Assembly (NCBI RefSeq): GCF_040054535.1 | Contig: NC_090785.1 | Span: forward strand, 10,268,501 to 10,332,500 | Direction of reading: 5' to 3' | Origin: Antennarius striatus | Taxonomy: Eukaryota > Chordata > Actinopteri > Lophiiformes > Antennariidae | Length of the DNA stretch: 64,000 nucleotides | In this document: positions 52,983 to 64,000 of the stretch, piece by piece | Position numbering within the stretch: position 1 is the first letter of the stretch | How the letters are laid out: each line of letters starts with the position of its first letter | Program-made: the position numbers and the translations under genes | The notes under the pieces: generated by a model | The model's database searches: none | Told to the model about the DNA's origin: nothing | What the model saw: the letters and a program-made list of their open reading frames with translations, nothing else

Positions 52983-53067
52983 GCGTGTGCGTGTGTGTGA
53001 GAGTGAGTGGTTATCTGTGTGTTGCGTCTGTAGACAAGATCGTCTCAGCGACAAGAAGATGGATGGG
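52779..53067 (+). repeat. Old SINE-like copy with an expanded (GT) tract
   Basis: The edges match the fish SINE-like family ('ggtgggcagcactgttgcct' at the start, 'acaagaagatggatggg' at the end). The 'gtgtgagtgtg' stretch inside has expanded to a GT-rich run at 52901-52999 with gcgt variants at its end. Confidence 0.6.
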
Positions 53068-53167
53068 TTGATACGTCCTTTAACTCTGATTTAAGTCTAA
53101 ATTCTTGAATCAGGCTCATTCTGTCATAGAAAGATGCAGAAAAACCTGCCAACTCAATGGTTTGTCA

Positions 53168-53400
53168 GAGCCTGGACTCTGTGGAGACAGTTCTGGAAAG
53201 TAGGACCATGTCCAAAGCCAGGGCAATCATGGGGAACCCCAGCCACACCCTGCACCCCACCTTCTCCCAGCAGATGAGCTCCTTCGTGGTGAACTGCTGT
53301 CACACAGTACCCCAACTGAGAGACTGAGGTTCTCCTTTGTGCCATCAGGGGGTACAATGAATCTGTAAGGAGGAGAGGGTTGAAGGCAAAGAGGTCAGCA
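53168..53400 (+). mobile_element. Decayed C-terminal end of a CR1/L2-type LINE ORF2
   Basis: The + strand reads SKARAIMGNPSHTLHPTFS and, after a frameshift, TERLRFSFVPSG…NL-stop. These match the usual '…NPSHPLH…FS' and 'R.SF.P.AI.LLN' end of CR1/L2/Rex-like LINE proteins. The clade is uncertain and the copy is old. Confidence 0.5.
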
Positions 53401-53775
53401 GCAAGCAGATGAATGGAGGGCAGGAGATGGATTGTGCTACACTGCAGTGGAACCAGGGTGTTAACGGTGCAATTGGGACAATGATGTTTTTTACAGTGTA
53501 AGAGGGATGTGTATCATCCGCCATGTGGGCCTTCTGCTATCTGGACTTTTTCATACGTCCACTTAGTTAAATCTTTCTTTAGACTGTCCAGTACTGTATA
53601 TGTCCTGTAGTGTCAATGTTTTTCTCTTTGTGTGTTTATTTATCGAATATTATGTATGTGCATTTATGTCTGCTGTGCTGTCTGTAGAATGTGTGCATTC
53701 CAGAAATGTGTGTGAATATACATGAGCAGGGGATGTGCACAATTTTCTCCACAATTTCATCTTTCTATCTCTCTC

Positions 53776-54158
<383 letters not shown>

Positions 54159-57100
54159 TGTATTTGTAATCTGAATGTCACATTGGCTGCAGTGCTGCAT
54201 TGGAGTCACAAACCAGTTTGGCTGCTTGTCACAGTTCGTCATGTGCTAGAAGCATGGTGAATATCAGATAACATGTGAATGACAAGATGCCATCTTACAC
54301 AAGCCCACGCTCGTGCTTGGGTAAGGACTACGTAACGATAGGAGATTGCGTGCCAGGCAGAAAGATAAGAGAGACATGTTGGAATAATCAGTGGTTGGCG
54401 TGACAGTGAGTGACAGCATTTGAAATGCTGGAAAACATTCAAAAGAGGTAAAGAAAGGCAGAGGCAGGGAAAAAAAACTAAGAAGAGTTGGGGGAGAATG
54501 AGTGGGAACAGATTGAGACAAGCGTGCGTCATCCTAGTCTGGCAACTTCAAATACATGGCCTCTGCTAATGACCTGGTTTGCGGTAAATATGCGCCATGA
54601 CCACCCATAGAGCTTCTGTCATGCTTTGAGGGCTAATTGTATAGCTCTGACAGGAAAAGACAAAAATGGACATAGGAAAGTAATTTTTTAAAAAGTTTTT
54701 GTCTCGAGGCACTAGCTGACCGGAAAAGCTGTGATGGAATCCATTTCTGTTATCTGCTATATTTGGTGAAATAATGACCCACAGGAAATGTCCTCATACC
54801 TAATCTGGATCTAAAGCTGCCTCCAAAGTTTTGGTGTTTTCACCAAGTTCTGATATACAGTATTTACTATCTCTTGTGGTCATTGGTGGCATTTAACTGT
54901 TCATTAGAATACACAGGTCGGTGTCTGCTCAACAATTAGAACCACAGTTATGAATTGGACATGTTTCCCCTTAAGATAATGTGATCTCAGTTTACGGGCC
55001 ATGCAAAAGTCACAACTTCCCCACTATTTGCTTGTGGTTTGTCTAATTGGTACCACAGCTGTGAGGAAGACTCTTCTTCAGGAGTGGACGTGTGTTAGCC
55101 TTCCTTCAGCAGACTGTCAACTCATTTAGGAGATTGTCACAACCTGTTGTTCTTCTGTATTAACGTCATGGTGTTACATGCTGGAAACCACAATGCAGCC
55201 AAGGAGAATTAACAGATGGCTGCATTTCAATTATTATAGACAGTCTTGCACTATAACCTTCACTGCAGAGCATCATGGGATTAAGGTAGAAAAGATTGGA
55301 AACTACAAATAATCTCTGGTGCGATATTAAAAAATGTTATGTAGATGAATATGATAGAGGTTAAGAAGTCTTCTGGTCTGAAACCGCAAGAAATACCCAC
55401 CCCTGAAATAAACATGTATACATATTTATTTGTGTGGCGCCGAAACTTGCATTTCTTAAAACAATTTAAAATTACAGTAGAATTTCTAGATGAAATTGAA
55501 ATTGATTTAGCAGAGTAAGTTGTATATTTGCTTATAATATTTGAATTTGATAAAATTAAAAATACACTTATGTTGACTGTGATGTTTCTGTGGTTTTTGT
55601 CTTTTGTGGTTTAAGAATGTTTAATCCAAAATAAATTCTCTGAGGAGAGAGAAAAACGAGTTTTCATGTCTGAATTTCATTGTCAGTGTGCTACAAAGTA
55701 TTTTCACACACAGTATGTGTGTTGCATCTCACTGATATATACTTGACTGCCATGATTTTGCTGGAGTTAATCTGTTGAGGGGGTGTACAGAGTCCAGGAC
55801 ATATCGTCACATTTTCATCCTGACATTTTCCCCATTTAGCCCATCCATCAACGCCCATACGTCCATGTGTCCTTTAAATTTTTATTGATGCGTCCACTAG
55901 AGGGCAGCGAAGAGCTGTAAATCCTGAGGCTAATGTAGACGTGCGGGAGACAGAGTGCTATTTATTCCATCTCAAACACAGTTTAACAAAATTAATCAGT
56001 AGTGCAGACACGTTTTAAATTAAAGGGTTCATAAATGAGTGCAACTCATCATTGGTTACTTCAGTGTACTTATTTTAACATTCTTACTTAGGCAATTCTA
56101 TAATCATTTATGCTCATATTTGTGTATGATTGTTTTCCCTGACTGACAATATTCTTATTTACACTTTTCTGTAAGTATGAAAGTGTAAAATGTTGCTTGC
56201 ATAGAAACTCTATTGTGTAAATTGATTGATTCCAGATGATTCCAACTGGTATTGTGCCACACTGGGGTTTATATGTTGTGTTAGGGTTTATATCCTATCT
56301 TACAAACCTTCTTCACATCTCCAAAGTCTTTTTGGGTGTGTTCAGTGATCAAATACAGAAAGTGAAGACAAGACAAGCACATTTATGTCGATTATTTATT
56401 TTTTGATAAAAGCAAAACACTTCCTAAAAAAGCTTTTCCATTGACATGAAAAACAAATCAATATTGTCATAGTTTCTTTTGTGTTCTGGACAGTAACTCA
56501 GTCTGGGTTTGGGCTCATTTGAACAGAATAGGACGATATGGGATTAAAAGCACAAAATGACTTTGTGTTTGGATAATTTTGCACAGATTGGTAATAAAAC
56601 ACACATCCCATATCCCAAAAACAGACAGTGGAGAGGATGATTAAAGATGATGAGATGATTTTAATATATGACAGCTCAACTGTCAGCGTTTCACACAAAC
56701 AGTGTGACGTGTAACTGTGGGTTGGAACAGCGCTAGTGATGTTTTTCCATGAATAAATCAATCATACTATTTTTAGAAGGGTAATTCAGATTTTAACAGA
56801 TAGATTCAACTCAGTTATCCATCTTTTTAAACCTTTACTCATACTACTTACTCCTCCTCTTCTTGACTTTTTTGCTTTTCACTGTCTTTGTTGTCATGGT
56901 ATTTCTGAAATTGTTGACTCATAAACTCACATTTTAGATTTCCTCACGTGTAATCCCTTTTACACAACAGCAGATGAACTGCATGTGGAGGAGGCTTGAT
57001 GATTTTAATGTTATTCCATATGGAATAACATAAGGTCCTACCATCTTAAAACAACAACAAAAACATGTGTACATTAAGCAAGAGAGGATGCACAACAGTA

Positions 57101-57584
57101 AGCACATTGCAGAAAGGATGTCATAACAGAAACCATCATCTTCTGGGAGGGTTAGATTGAGGGGAATTTGGTGCACTGAGTGAATTGATTTTGGAATAGG
57201 CAGTTTTATGGAAGTTTCGAAATAAATATGAAAATTAGTGATAATTACTGCTTTATACAACCAGTGTGAGAGCTGCCAAAATCAAAAATGAATATATTAT
57301 TTTGTGATTGGTCACCGTTACCAATTAGACATCCACACTGATAGGTGGACAGAAAGACAAAATTCATATTTAATGGAAAAAGCCACACTCAATTTAAGAG
57401 GAGACCTTATAAAATTTATCCTTTTAAAACTTTAATTATTATTTTATAATTGTCGAATCCAGTAAAAACACTATCACACACTATAAATTTTGGAGTGTTA
57501 TCCTTTCCTTTTCTGTCTTGTGCGCCTATTTCTGATTTTCTATTTCCATTTTGAGACAAAACAAGAAAACATGAAGGATGAAAA
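54159..57584. other. Intergenic spacer upstream of the rtn4rl2 3' end
   Basis: No protein-like frame. Open frames near 56498-56761 and 56934-57260 are AT-rich and unrecognised. The one clear site is the CTCF-type motif at 55894-55908. Confidence 0.5.
55894..55908 (+). promoter_or_regulatory. CTCF-type motif (plus strand)
   Basis: CCACTAGAGGGCAGC fits the CTCF core CCASYAGRGGGCR exactly, in open intergenic DNA about 2.5 kb beyond the rtn4rl2 stop codon. Binding is inferred. Confidence 0.5.
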
Positions 57585-58421
57585 GGAGTTTTCACATTTA
57601 TTCATTTTATCTCTCATTTACAATGTAAGTGTTTGTTCTATCACCACAAATGGTTCTAAAAAGAAAAGTAGAAATCCTGCTAGTCTAATATACAGAGCAA
57701 TTTTGCAATGACTGTATTTACAATGATGCTGTGGGGTATGTGCGAGTGTGGGCGGTGGTTTGCTGGCATCTCTGGACTGTAGCCCAATAGAGGGAGGAGA
57801 GCTGCTCTTGGCTTGATTCTCTCTTGTCTTTAGATGAACAGATAAAAAAAACTCTTTGTATTTTCTTTCATGTATGGTTCTTTTCTTCCTGAGAAACCTG
57901 GCATTATCAGCATTAATGTTATTCCAGATCTCACTCATACTTCTGGCCTTGTTCAACCGTCTGTCCCCTCGTTTGCAGGGGGAAAAGTTGTAGATTATTC
58001 CACAACGCCTGCATTGTTTATAACTGTGATGTAAAAAAAATATGTAGAGATGCCACCACCTGTCTGTTTGGATGTCTATCTATCTATTTCTATGTTCAAG
58101 ACATTTTCTATCACTGATCTTCTGATATTGTTGAAGGTGTGTGTCTTGTACGGTCATTATGACTTTCCGTGATATTATCCTTGCTTTCTAATCCCTGCAC
58201 TAACAGGCAGCAACTCTTCAACACTTAAACCTTGTCCTGGCCAACTCAACTGCTGCTCTTCAAAACAGCTCTCTGCTGCTTTGACTGTCTCCTGTAACAG
58301 CATATTATTCCCTGCAAGTCAAGGAGGTATATGAAAGGAATCAAGATCCAGGATTTTGTAGGAGGTGGAAAGAGCAGAGAATAGTCAGAGGAGAAAGAGA
58401 TGTTGTGTCGGAGAGGAGAGT
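57585..58421 (-). other. 3'UTR of rtn4rl2 with poly(A) signal
   Basis: The minus-strand AATAAA at 57597-57602 would give a 3'UTR of about 0.84 kb. A 112-codon frame inside (57956-57618) matches no family known to me and is probably chance. Confidence 0.5.
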
Positions 58422-61400
58422 TCAGCCAAATAGGAAATGGAAGGAAAGACTGACTATGGAGGGGAAGAGGAATTTAAGGAGAGATAGAGTGCTGAGTGAA
58501 GATGAAGAGGATGAAGGGAATGCTGAATTGTCATAGCCTAAGGGGCAATCCAGGTCAAAGCAGGGGATGGAGGCATCTTCATTGCCATAGTTGGTCCAGT
58601 ATTCTTCTTGGTTCACCTTGGGGAGTGCTACCTCATGCTCTGACAATTCATACTTTGAGGCAAACGCTTCAGAAGGAATTTTAGGGAGGTACTGAGGTTT
58701 GACAGCAGGAAAAGGGAAGGCCTTCACTGTTTCCGAGCTCTTCTGGTACGATGACTTAGATGAAGATGCAGGCTTGTGTTTGGAGAACCACCAGCGGGTT
58801 TTGGTGCTGAAGGTGGTTGTAGTGCTTCCAGCCAGAGAGCCAGGGTCAGGCAGCGGGCAAAGCGCAAAGTCCAGCTCCCGCAGAAACCGCAAGTCCTGGC
58901 CACGACGTTGGGACGGGGAGGTGCACATCAGATCAGAGGAGGAGATGCGGGCCTTGCGGAACCACTCCCAGAGCGGGCGAGCCTCGCAACCACAGGACCA
59001 GGGGTTACCATTGAGGCGGAGGAACTGGATGCCTTGGGCATCTTTCATGGCCTGGCCTGGCAGCTCTGACAAGGAATTATTGAACAGGTAGAGTATGGTC
59101 AAGCGACCCAGGTCACGGAAAGCCCGACGGTTGACCTGCCTGATGCGGTTGTCATGGACAAGGAGGCGGTCCAGGTTTACCAGGCCTCTGAACACATTCT
59201 CAGAGAGGGCACGGATACGGTTTCCATGAAGGAAAAGATGAGTGAGGTTGACCAGATCTGAGAACAGGTCATCCTGCAAAAAGTGGAGCTGATTGTCCTG
59301 GAGCAAAATTGAAATACAAAATTTAGATTTAGTGCTTGGTAAAGTGGTTCAGTAATATAGCTCAGATAGAAAACCACAACTTCAATATCACGGTATGTAG
59401 TTTACTTTCAGAGTCAGAGAACATTACGTTAGACATCGCTTCCTTTTTTTCTTTTTTTCTCTCCACTGACCTATACTTTGCTAGAGCTGCTAGTGAGAGA
59501 AAATGTGTGGGCACATGTTGCCTTTTGTCTATTATACACTCATTCATTGGCATGGAGGATTTAACAGTTCCCCCCTTTGCTCACTGTGTGTCATTTTTTC
59601 ATCACAATCTGACAATATCTAGCTGTTTGTGAGTAGAATTCTGACATGAACAAAATGTTTTTTTCAGTGCTAGATTCATGAATGGTTGTGTCCATTCAGT
59701 CTCTATGTCTGTTTAATTTCTGGAAAAACTAAAAATTTGTTTAGTATTTTTACACAATTTTCAGCAGATAACAGCCAAGTGCTGAAGTAGCATCTTACAA
59801 TACTTAAGGACTTTTTTTTTCTTTTCTCTGTTCCACTGTTTAAAGTCAAACAAGTTCAATGGGATTTGTCTAAGATAAGCACTTTTTCTCCAACAAAGCT
59901 TTAAGTACACATGTGAGGAGGAGACACCTTTTGATATTGTCAAGAAGTTGGATGAATGGATAAACTTGTTTTTTCTTTTCTTTTTTTTTACTAATTACAA
60001 TTAATGGAGAGAATATGAATAACTTTTTTCTAACATCGTCATATTGATTTACAGTATATTCACATTTTCCCTTTTTGTGACTGAGTCCATTTCACACAAC
60101 TTCCATTCAACAGTCCCTCAATATGCACCGTTTAAATGCTTGCAAGTTTGTAGCCAGTGACCTAGCATCACCGTGTTAATGGATATGTCCATAAAACAAT
60201 GACCTGATATAAACGTGCATGAATAGTATAGTGTGTCACTGTGCATGTATGTGTGTGTGTGTTTGTGTCTATTCTGATGTGTGTGCACATGTTGGATTTA
60301 CCTGCAGGTAGAGGAACTGCAGACTGTACAGCTTGTGGAAGAGGTCATGGGGGAGATTTGCCAGCTTGCAGCGATGCATGTGCAGGCTCTGCAGCTTCTC
60401 CAAACCCCTGAATGCTCCACCTTCCAGGCGCTGTAAAGGGTTATCGCCCAGATCGAGCTCCTCCAGCACTCTAAGGTTGCTGAAAGCTCCACCCTCAATC
60501 CATGTGATGTTGTTGCCATAAAGCCAAAGCACCTGAAGAGAATGAACATAATATAATGCCATAAAAATAGAAATAAAATACTTTTAAGAACCTCTTAAAT
60601 TTAATAAAGCACATGCCCCCATTCCTACCTGTGTCTCGAAGCCAAAAGAGTCTGTGCGTAATTCTGTGATGCGGTTGTTCTGCAGAAAAACACGTTGCGA
60701 GTCATAGGGCACACCAGCTGGCACTATGGTGAGGTTCTGGGACTGACAGCTAACTGTCATGGGCGTAGGGTAACACACACACAGCCGGGGGCATGCTCCC
60801 ACCCCACTGGGCTTCACCACCACTAACCACAGAACGAGCCATAGGCACAGTCCACCTGGAGAGAGACAGATAGGAGGTTGATTCTCATTTGAGAAAAAAG
60901 AACAAAAGCAATCAGATTGTCTGAAAATCATGATTTAGTGCCAGTTGTAAATTGTGCGCTTCATTGTGCATCTGTATGTGTCGGTTTATGTGTGGTACAG
61001 ACGAGACGTAGAGCTTGATTTCAGCTCCTGACTACAGTCTTCTCTTGCTGTCTGTCAAACCTATTGATGCTGTCAGTGATTCTGTTCTCTCACCCATGAC
61101 TTGTTGTTTGTTCCCAGAACTTTGGATTTCATATATAATGCATAGGGTTACATTGCAGAGATCAATCATCCATATCCATCAATTCACTTCAGGTCTCAAT
61201 GGCTATTGTGACAAGATCTCACCACTTGGAATTTCGGTGGTTCATAACAGACAAATCAAGACAAATTTTGTACAGACGGATTCTAAAGTCTTACCTAAAT
61301 TAAGAGCATTCGCCTACATTAACCTGGTTTTCTCGTTCCTGACGTTTCCGTTGAAAGGTCTACCCCGCAAAGGGCACGCGTAAAAGCAGCAACCAAACCC

Positions 61401-62129
61401 GGATCAGTTTCGGTTTTCATTAATACTGCAAGAACTTCTTGGCACAGCTCGGGTAACGGCTCACAAAAGTGTTCACCGCAGGAAAGGAACATACATGAAA
61501 TAATAATGAACTTCCCATTCATTTGCTGTGCGCAAGATTTTCCAGAGGCTCACCTCATGACCTCTTAAGATGTTAAACTGAACCGCACTGGATGCTGTGA
61601 ATACAGGCGCAGCTTTTGGGACGATGACATTCTACCGTAGACGCACCTCGAGTGTTATTCGCGCATAAATCCCCGTGAGGTGCGAACTGAAGTTTAAAAA
61701 TCATGTGCGCTACATTACATCTCTCCGTGCGTAAAAAGATGGAGGTGGTCGCCTTTACCAGAGAAACAAAAACATTACAGATCATCGTTCAAATAATGTT
61801 ATATTAATTTGCGCTTAAATGAAAGGACATCAAGTTTGTAGCATTTGTGATTGACGAACAATGTTACAATAAAAAAAAATGATGATGACAATATGTTCAA
61901 TTTGATAATCAATCTTGAATAAGCATAAAATCTAATGCCAGATGTTTCTCGAATTTAGTCAATGGAGAGAAAAAAAAGTATTGTTTAAGTCACTTTGTTA
62001 ACTCTTGCAGAATCCTGAATGACGAGCTGCAGCAAAACACCTAAAAACAAAATAAATGCACATTTTAAGAAAAAAACACTCACTTTTGATGTTGAAGGCA
62101 GTGGCGCCTTTCCCGGAGCAACGACTCAT
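58422..62129 (-). CDS. rtn4rl2: Reticulon-4 receptor-like 2 (Nogo receptor homologue), GPI-anchored LRR protein
   Basis: Exons on the minus strand: 62129-62084, 60855-60629, 60532-60302, 59297-58422; 1380 nt = 459 codons plus TGA (human 420). RTN4RL2 (NgR2/NgRH1) is a neuronal cell-surface protein that binds myelin-associated ligands and limits axon growth. Order of parts: a signal peptide whose hydrophobic core (LCLWLVLWLVVV) is encoded by exon 2, an N-terminal cap CPRLCVCYPTPMTVSC, about eight leucine-rich repeats (for example LWLYGNNITWIEGGAFSNL, LYLFNNSLSELPGQAM), a C-terminal cap NPWSCGC…C…CP, a linker with a basic STKTRWWFSKHKP stretch, an acidic part with YWTNYG, and a hydrophobic end (LSLLKFLFPSIVSLSFHFLF) fitting a GPI-anchor signal. 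Exon borders fall between repeats. The TATA box lies 134 bp upstream. Confidence 0.96.
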
Positions 62130-62262
62130 CTCGAACCAAAAGCCGAAAGCGAGTTAGCCTGCACGGCGAGGAGATGCCTGCTTGCTGCTATCTCTGCTGA
62201 GGTTCAGCTCTGGCGACCGAGCGCTGCGTCTTCAGGCAGTGATGACAAGGAGCCCCGTGGAG

Positions 62263-62271
62263 CCTTTTATA
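62263..62271 (-). promoter_or_regulatory. TATA box of rtn4rl2
   Basis: TATAAAAGG on the minus strand, in a GC-rich block (62130-62400). It would place transcription start near 62235, giving a first-exon 5'UTR of about 105 nt. A TATA promoter fits a tissue-restricted gene, unlike its housekeeping neighbours. Confidence 0.65.
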
Positions 62272-62419
62272 CCGTCAGCCGGCGAGGCGCCTACGTCCGT
62301 GGGCAGCGGAGGATACTTTCTACGTCAGCCCGGGAGGAGGGATGAGAGTCTCCGGAGGAAAGACAATAAAGGCAGCAAGCAGGGTGGGCTGTCCCTGCGG
62401 AGACACCTAAAAAGGAGAG

Positions 62420-63190
62420 CACGTTTGTCAGAGTCAACAAGTTATTACTCATTATATCAGGCAGTGAAAAGCAACGCATACTCATTGTTTTGCATTTTAG
62501 GAAACACTGAGGAATCTCCTGAAGATGAGCAAATTCATTTTTATAAGGCAAGTCGTTCTCATCACAGAAGACAAAGCCTACTGTGGGAGGAAGCCAGCTG
62601 ATAATGAGGAGTGGAGGTGGTGACAAATTATTTCTTCTTGGAGAAAGGTTACCATGTTGACTTCACTAGGATTGGTTATGGGCTGTGTTTGTGTGGCTCA
62701 GCCGAGGGTACATGTGCTCACAAGCGGGTTGGAGGAGGACAGAAGGTGGGAAAAGTCATATGGTAATTTAGAATGAATGTAAAAAACCCCCAATAATAAT
62801 CTGCCTCATTTGCTGTGGGCTAATTTGGAAAGAAGCCGAGAGCCACCTACAATTCAGAACGGCAGATGAACAAGAAGAGGAAAGCCAGTGGTAGGGCAGA
62901 GTGATGAGACCAACATACTGAGTCGGGGGCAAAGATGACAAATATCAGACTGACAACAGTCTCATCACAGATGTCACAATGCTAGTGTTGAGTCAGTTGA
63001 GAGAGGGGGGTTTATATTATGGAACTGGTTTTGAAAGAATGATTGACGTGGGCAGCCCCATGTATGGAGGCCTAGGTTCAATTCCCGCTTACAATCTATT
63101 GCTACATGCCTTACCTCTCATCTTTCCTCCACATTTCATATTATCTCTTAGGTAGTCTTATCCATAAAAGAAAAAAAATGTCAAAAAATG
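62420..63190. other. Intergenic upstream of rtn4rl2; nothing recognised
   Basis: No gene-like frame or clear repeat. Purine-rich, with several GGAGG-type stretches. Confidence 0.45.
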
Positions 63191-63195
63191 CCAGC

Positions 63196-63262
<67 letters not shown>
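63196..63262 (+). repeat. (AAT)22 microsatellite
   Basis: An uninterrupted trinucleotide run of about 67 bp, followed by an A-rich stretch. Confidence 0.95.
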
Positions 63263-63492
63263 TTTAAAAAAAAAGAGATACTGTACTGTCATCACCGTTA
63301 ACATCCAGGCATTTAGGTACTTAAGGCAATTCGCCATTTTTTACTAACATGTTATTGTTGTTTCTATTAAAACATGCATACAATATATTTGCTTGCTACA
63401 GATTTTGGGGACAGGAATAAAGCTTGTTGCATCACTATCGAGTCACTGTAGTCATTTCCTTGCTGGTATTCAGGTGAATATAAATGTGGTTG

Positions 63493-63817
63493 AGGGCGGC
63501 ACAGCAGTGCAGTGAGTATTTGTTCCTCACAGCAAGAAGGTTCTGGGTTCGTTCCCCTTCAGTGTGGAGTTTATATGTTCTCCCCCATGTTTGTGTGGGT
63601 TCTCTCCAGGTTCTCTCTCCTGTTTCCTCACACCTCCAAAAACATGCAAAGCCGGTGAAATGGTTACACCAAATTGTCCATAGGTGTGAGCCTGAGTGGC
63701 TGTTTGTCTTTCATGTAGACCTGTGATGAGCTGGTGTCTTCTCTGGGATGTACCCTGCCTCTCGTCCATAATGAGATGATTGCGATCATCTCATCTACAA
63801 GAAAATGGATGGATGGA
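63493..63817 (+). mobile_element. tRNA-headed fish SINE-like repeat
   Basis: Same family as the copy at 42198: 'gggcggcacagcagtgcagtg' head, 'ttctgggttcgttcccc' B-box-like block, 'tttgtgtgggttctctccagg' body, 'gatgagctggtgtcttctc' and the final 'agaaaatggatggatgg'. No clear target duplication was seen. Confidence 0.7.
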
Positions 63818-63912
63818 GTTACTTGTGAGATAATTTGGACAACATGATAAGCTGATTAAACTATGAAAATAATTTAAAGGTGTTAGAATCAAGCATGTAT
63901 CAGGGTTTTTTA

Positions 63913-64000
63913 GGGCAGTGGTGGCTCAGTGGTAGAGCACACAGTAGAGCGCACGGTAGAGCGGGTCGTCCAATGATCTGAGATCGGCGGTTTGATTCCC
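63913..64000 (+). mobile_element. Start of a second tRNA-derived SINE, cut by the window end
   Basis: A-box-like GTGGCTCAGTGGTAGAGC and B-box-like GGTTTGATTCC flank a short direct repeat (agtagagcgcacggtagagcg). The sequence stops at the window edge. It is not a functional tRNA: no acceptor stem could be paired. Confidence 0.6.

Noticed and set aside
57618-57956. 112-codon minus-strand frame starting in sequence like SMSEIWNNINADNARFLRKK
   Set aside because: No family recognised; it lies in the inferred rtn4rl2 3'UTR and has no splice or start context of a gene. Conservation in other fish would change this.
63913-64000. A tRNA gene at the window end
   Set aside because: A- and B-box-like sequences are present but the spacing is too long and no acceptor or anticodon stem pairs; a SINE head fits better.

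Overview
The window is nuclear DNA of a ray-finned (teleost) fish, probably a percomorph. All genes are split by GT-AG introns, the proteins are vertebrate orthologues, and the repeats (Penelope-like, an RTE-type LINE, pogo/Tigger and hAT MITEs, tRNA-headed SINEs, long GT and tetranucleotide arrays) are typical of fish. There is no prokaryotic, viral or CRISPR-like content. Placing it below teleost level is inference.

Eight protein-coding genes could be rebuilt exon by exon, and each joins to an open frame of the expected family length. In order they are: slc43a1 (+, LAT3 amino-acid transporter, 556 aa), med19 (-, Mediator subunit, 242 aa), pmf1 (-, Mis12-complex kinetochore subunit, 232 aa), tmx2 (+, ER thioredoxin-related membrane protein, 306 aa), zdhhc5 (-, palmitoyltransferase, 722 aa), clp1 (-, RNA 5'-kinase, 444 aa), selenoh (-, selenoprotein H, 134 aa with one Sec, and a recognisable SECIS) and rtn4rl2 (-, GPI-anchored Nogo-receptor-like protein, 459 aa). 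Seven of the eight belong, from memory of the human map, to the 11q12.1 block. pmf1 is the outsider (human 1q22) and here sits head to head with tmx2.

Layout. 1-3.2 kb: flank or 5' untranslated part of slc43a1. 3.3-18.3 kb: slc43a1 and its 3'UTR, meeting med19 tail to tail. 21.25-22.83 kb: a decayed Penelope-like element bounded by inverted repeats, wedged between med19 and the pmf1 3' end. 26.2-26.4 kb: a 183-bp pmf1/tmx2 bidirectional promoter with NRF1-, E2F- and CHR-like sites. 29.7-32 kb: tmx2 and zdhhc5 3'UTRs, tail to tail. 37.2-44.6 kb: zdhhc5 5' region and clp1. 45.7-49.5 kb: selenoh. 49.6-57.6 kb: gene-poor spacer with a LINE carrying a perfect 16-bp target duplication, microsatellites and a CTCF-type motif. 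57.6-62.3 kb: rtn4rl2 with a TATA box. 62.3-64 kb: spacer with SINEs.

The genes are not one pathway; they are a conserved housekeeping neighbourhood (transcription, RNA processing, redox, lipidation) next to tissue-specific genes. I found no credible new biological system. The best leads are the rearranged pmf1/tmx2 promoter, an apparently missing loop segment in slc43a1, a tandem in-frame acceptor in zdhhc5, the selenoh SECIS with a possible 3'UTR intron, and the structure of the Penelope-like remnant.
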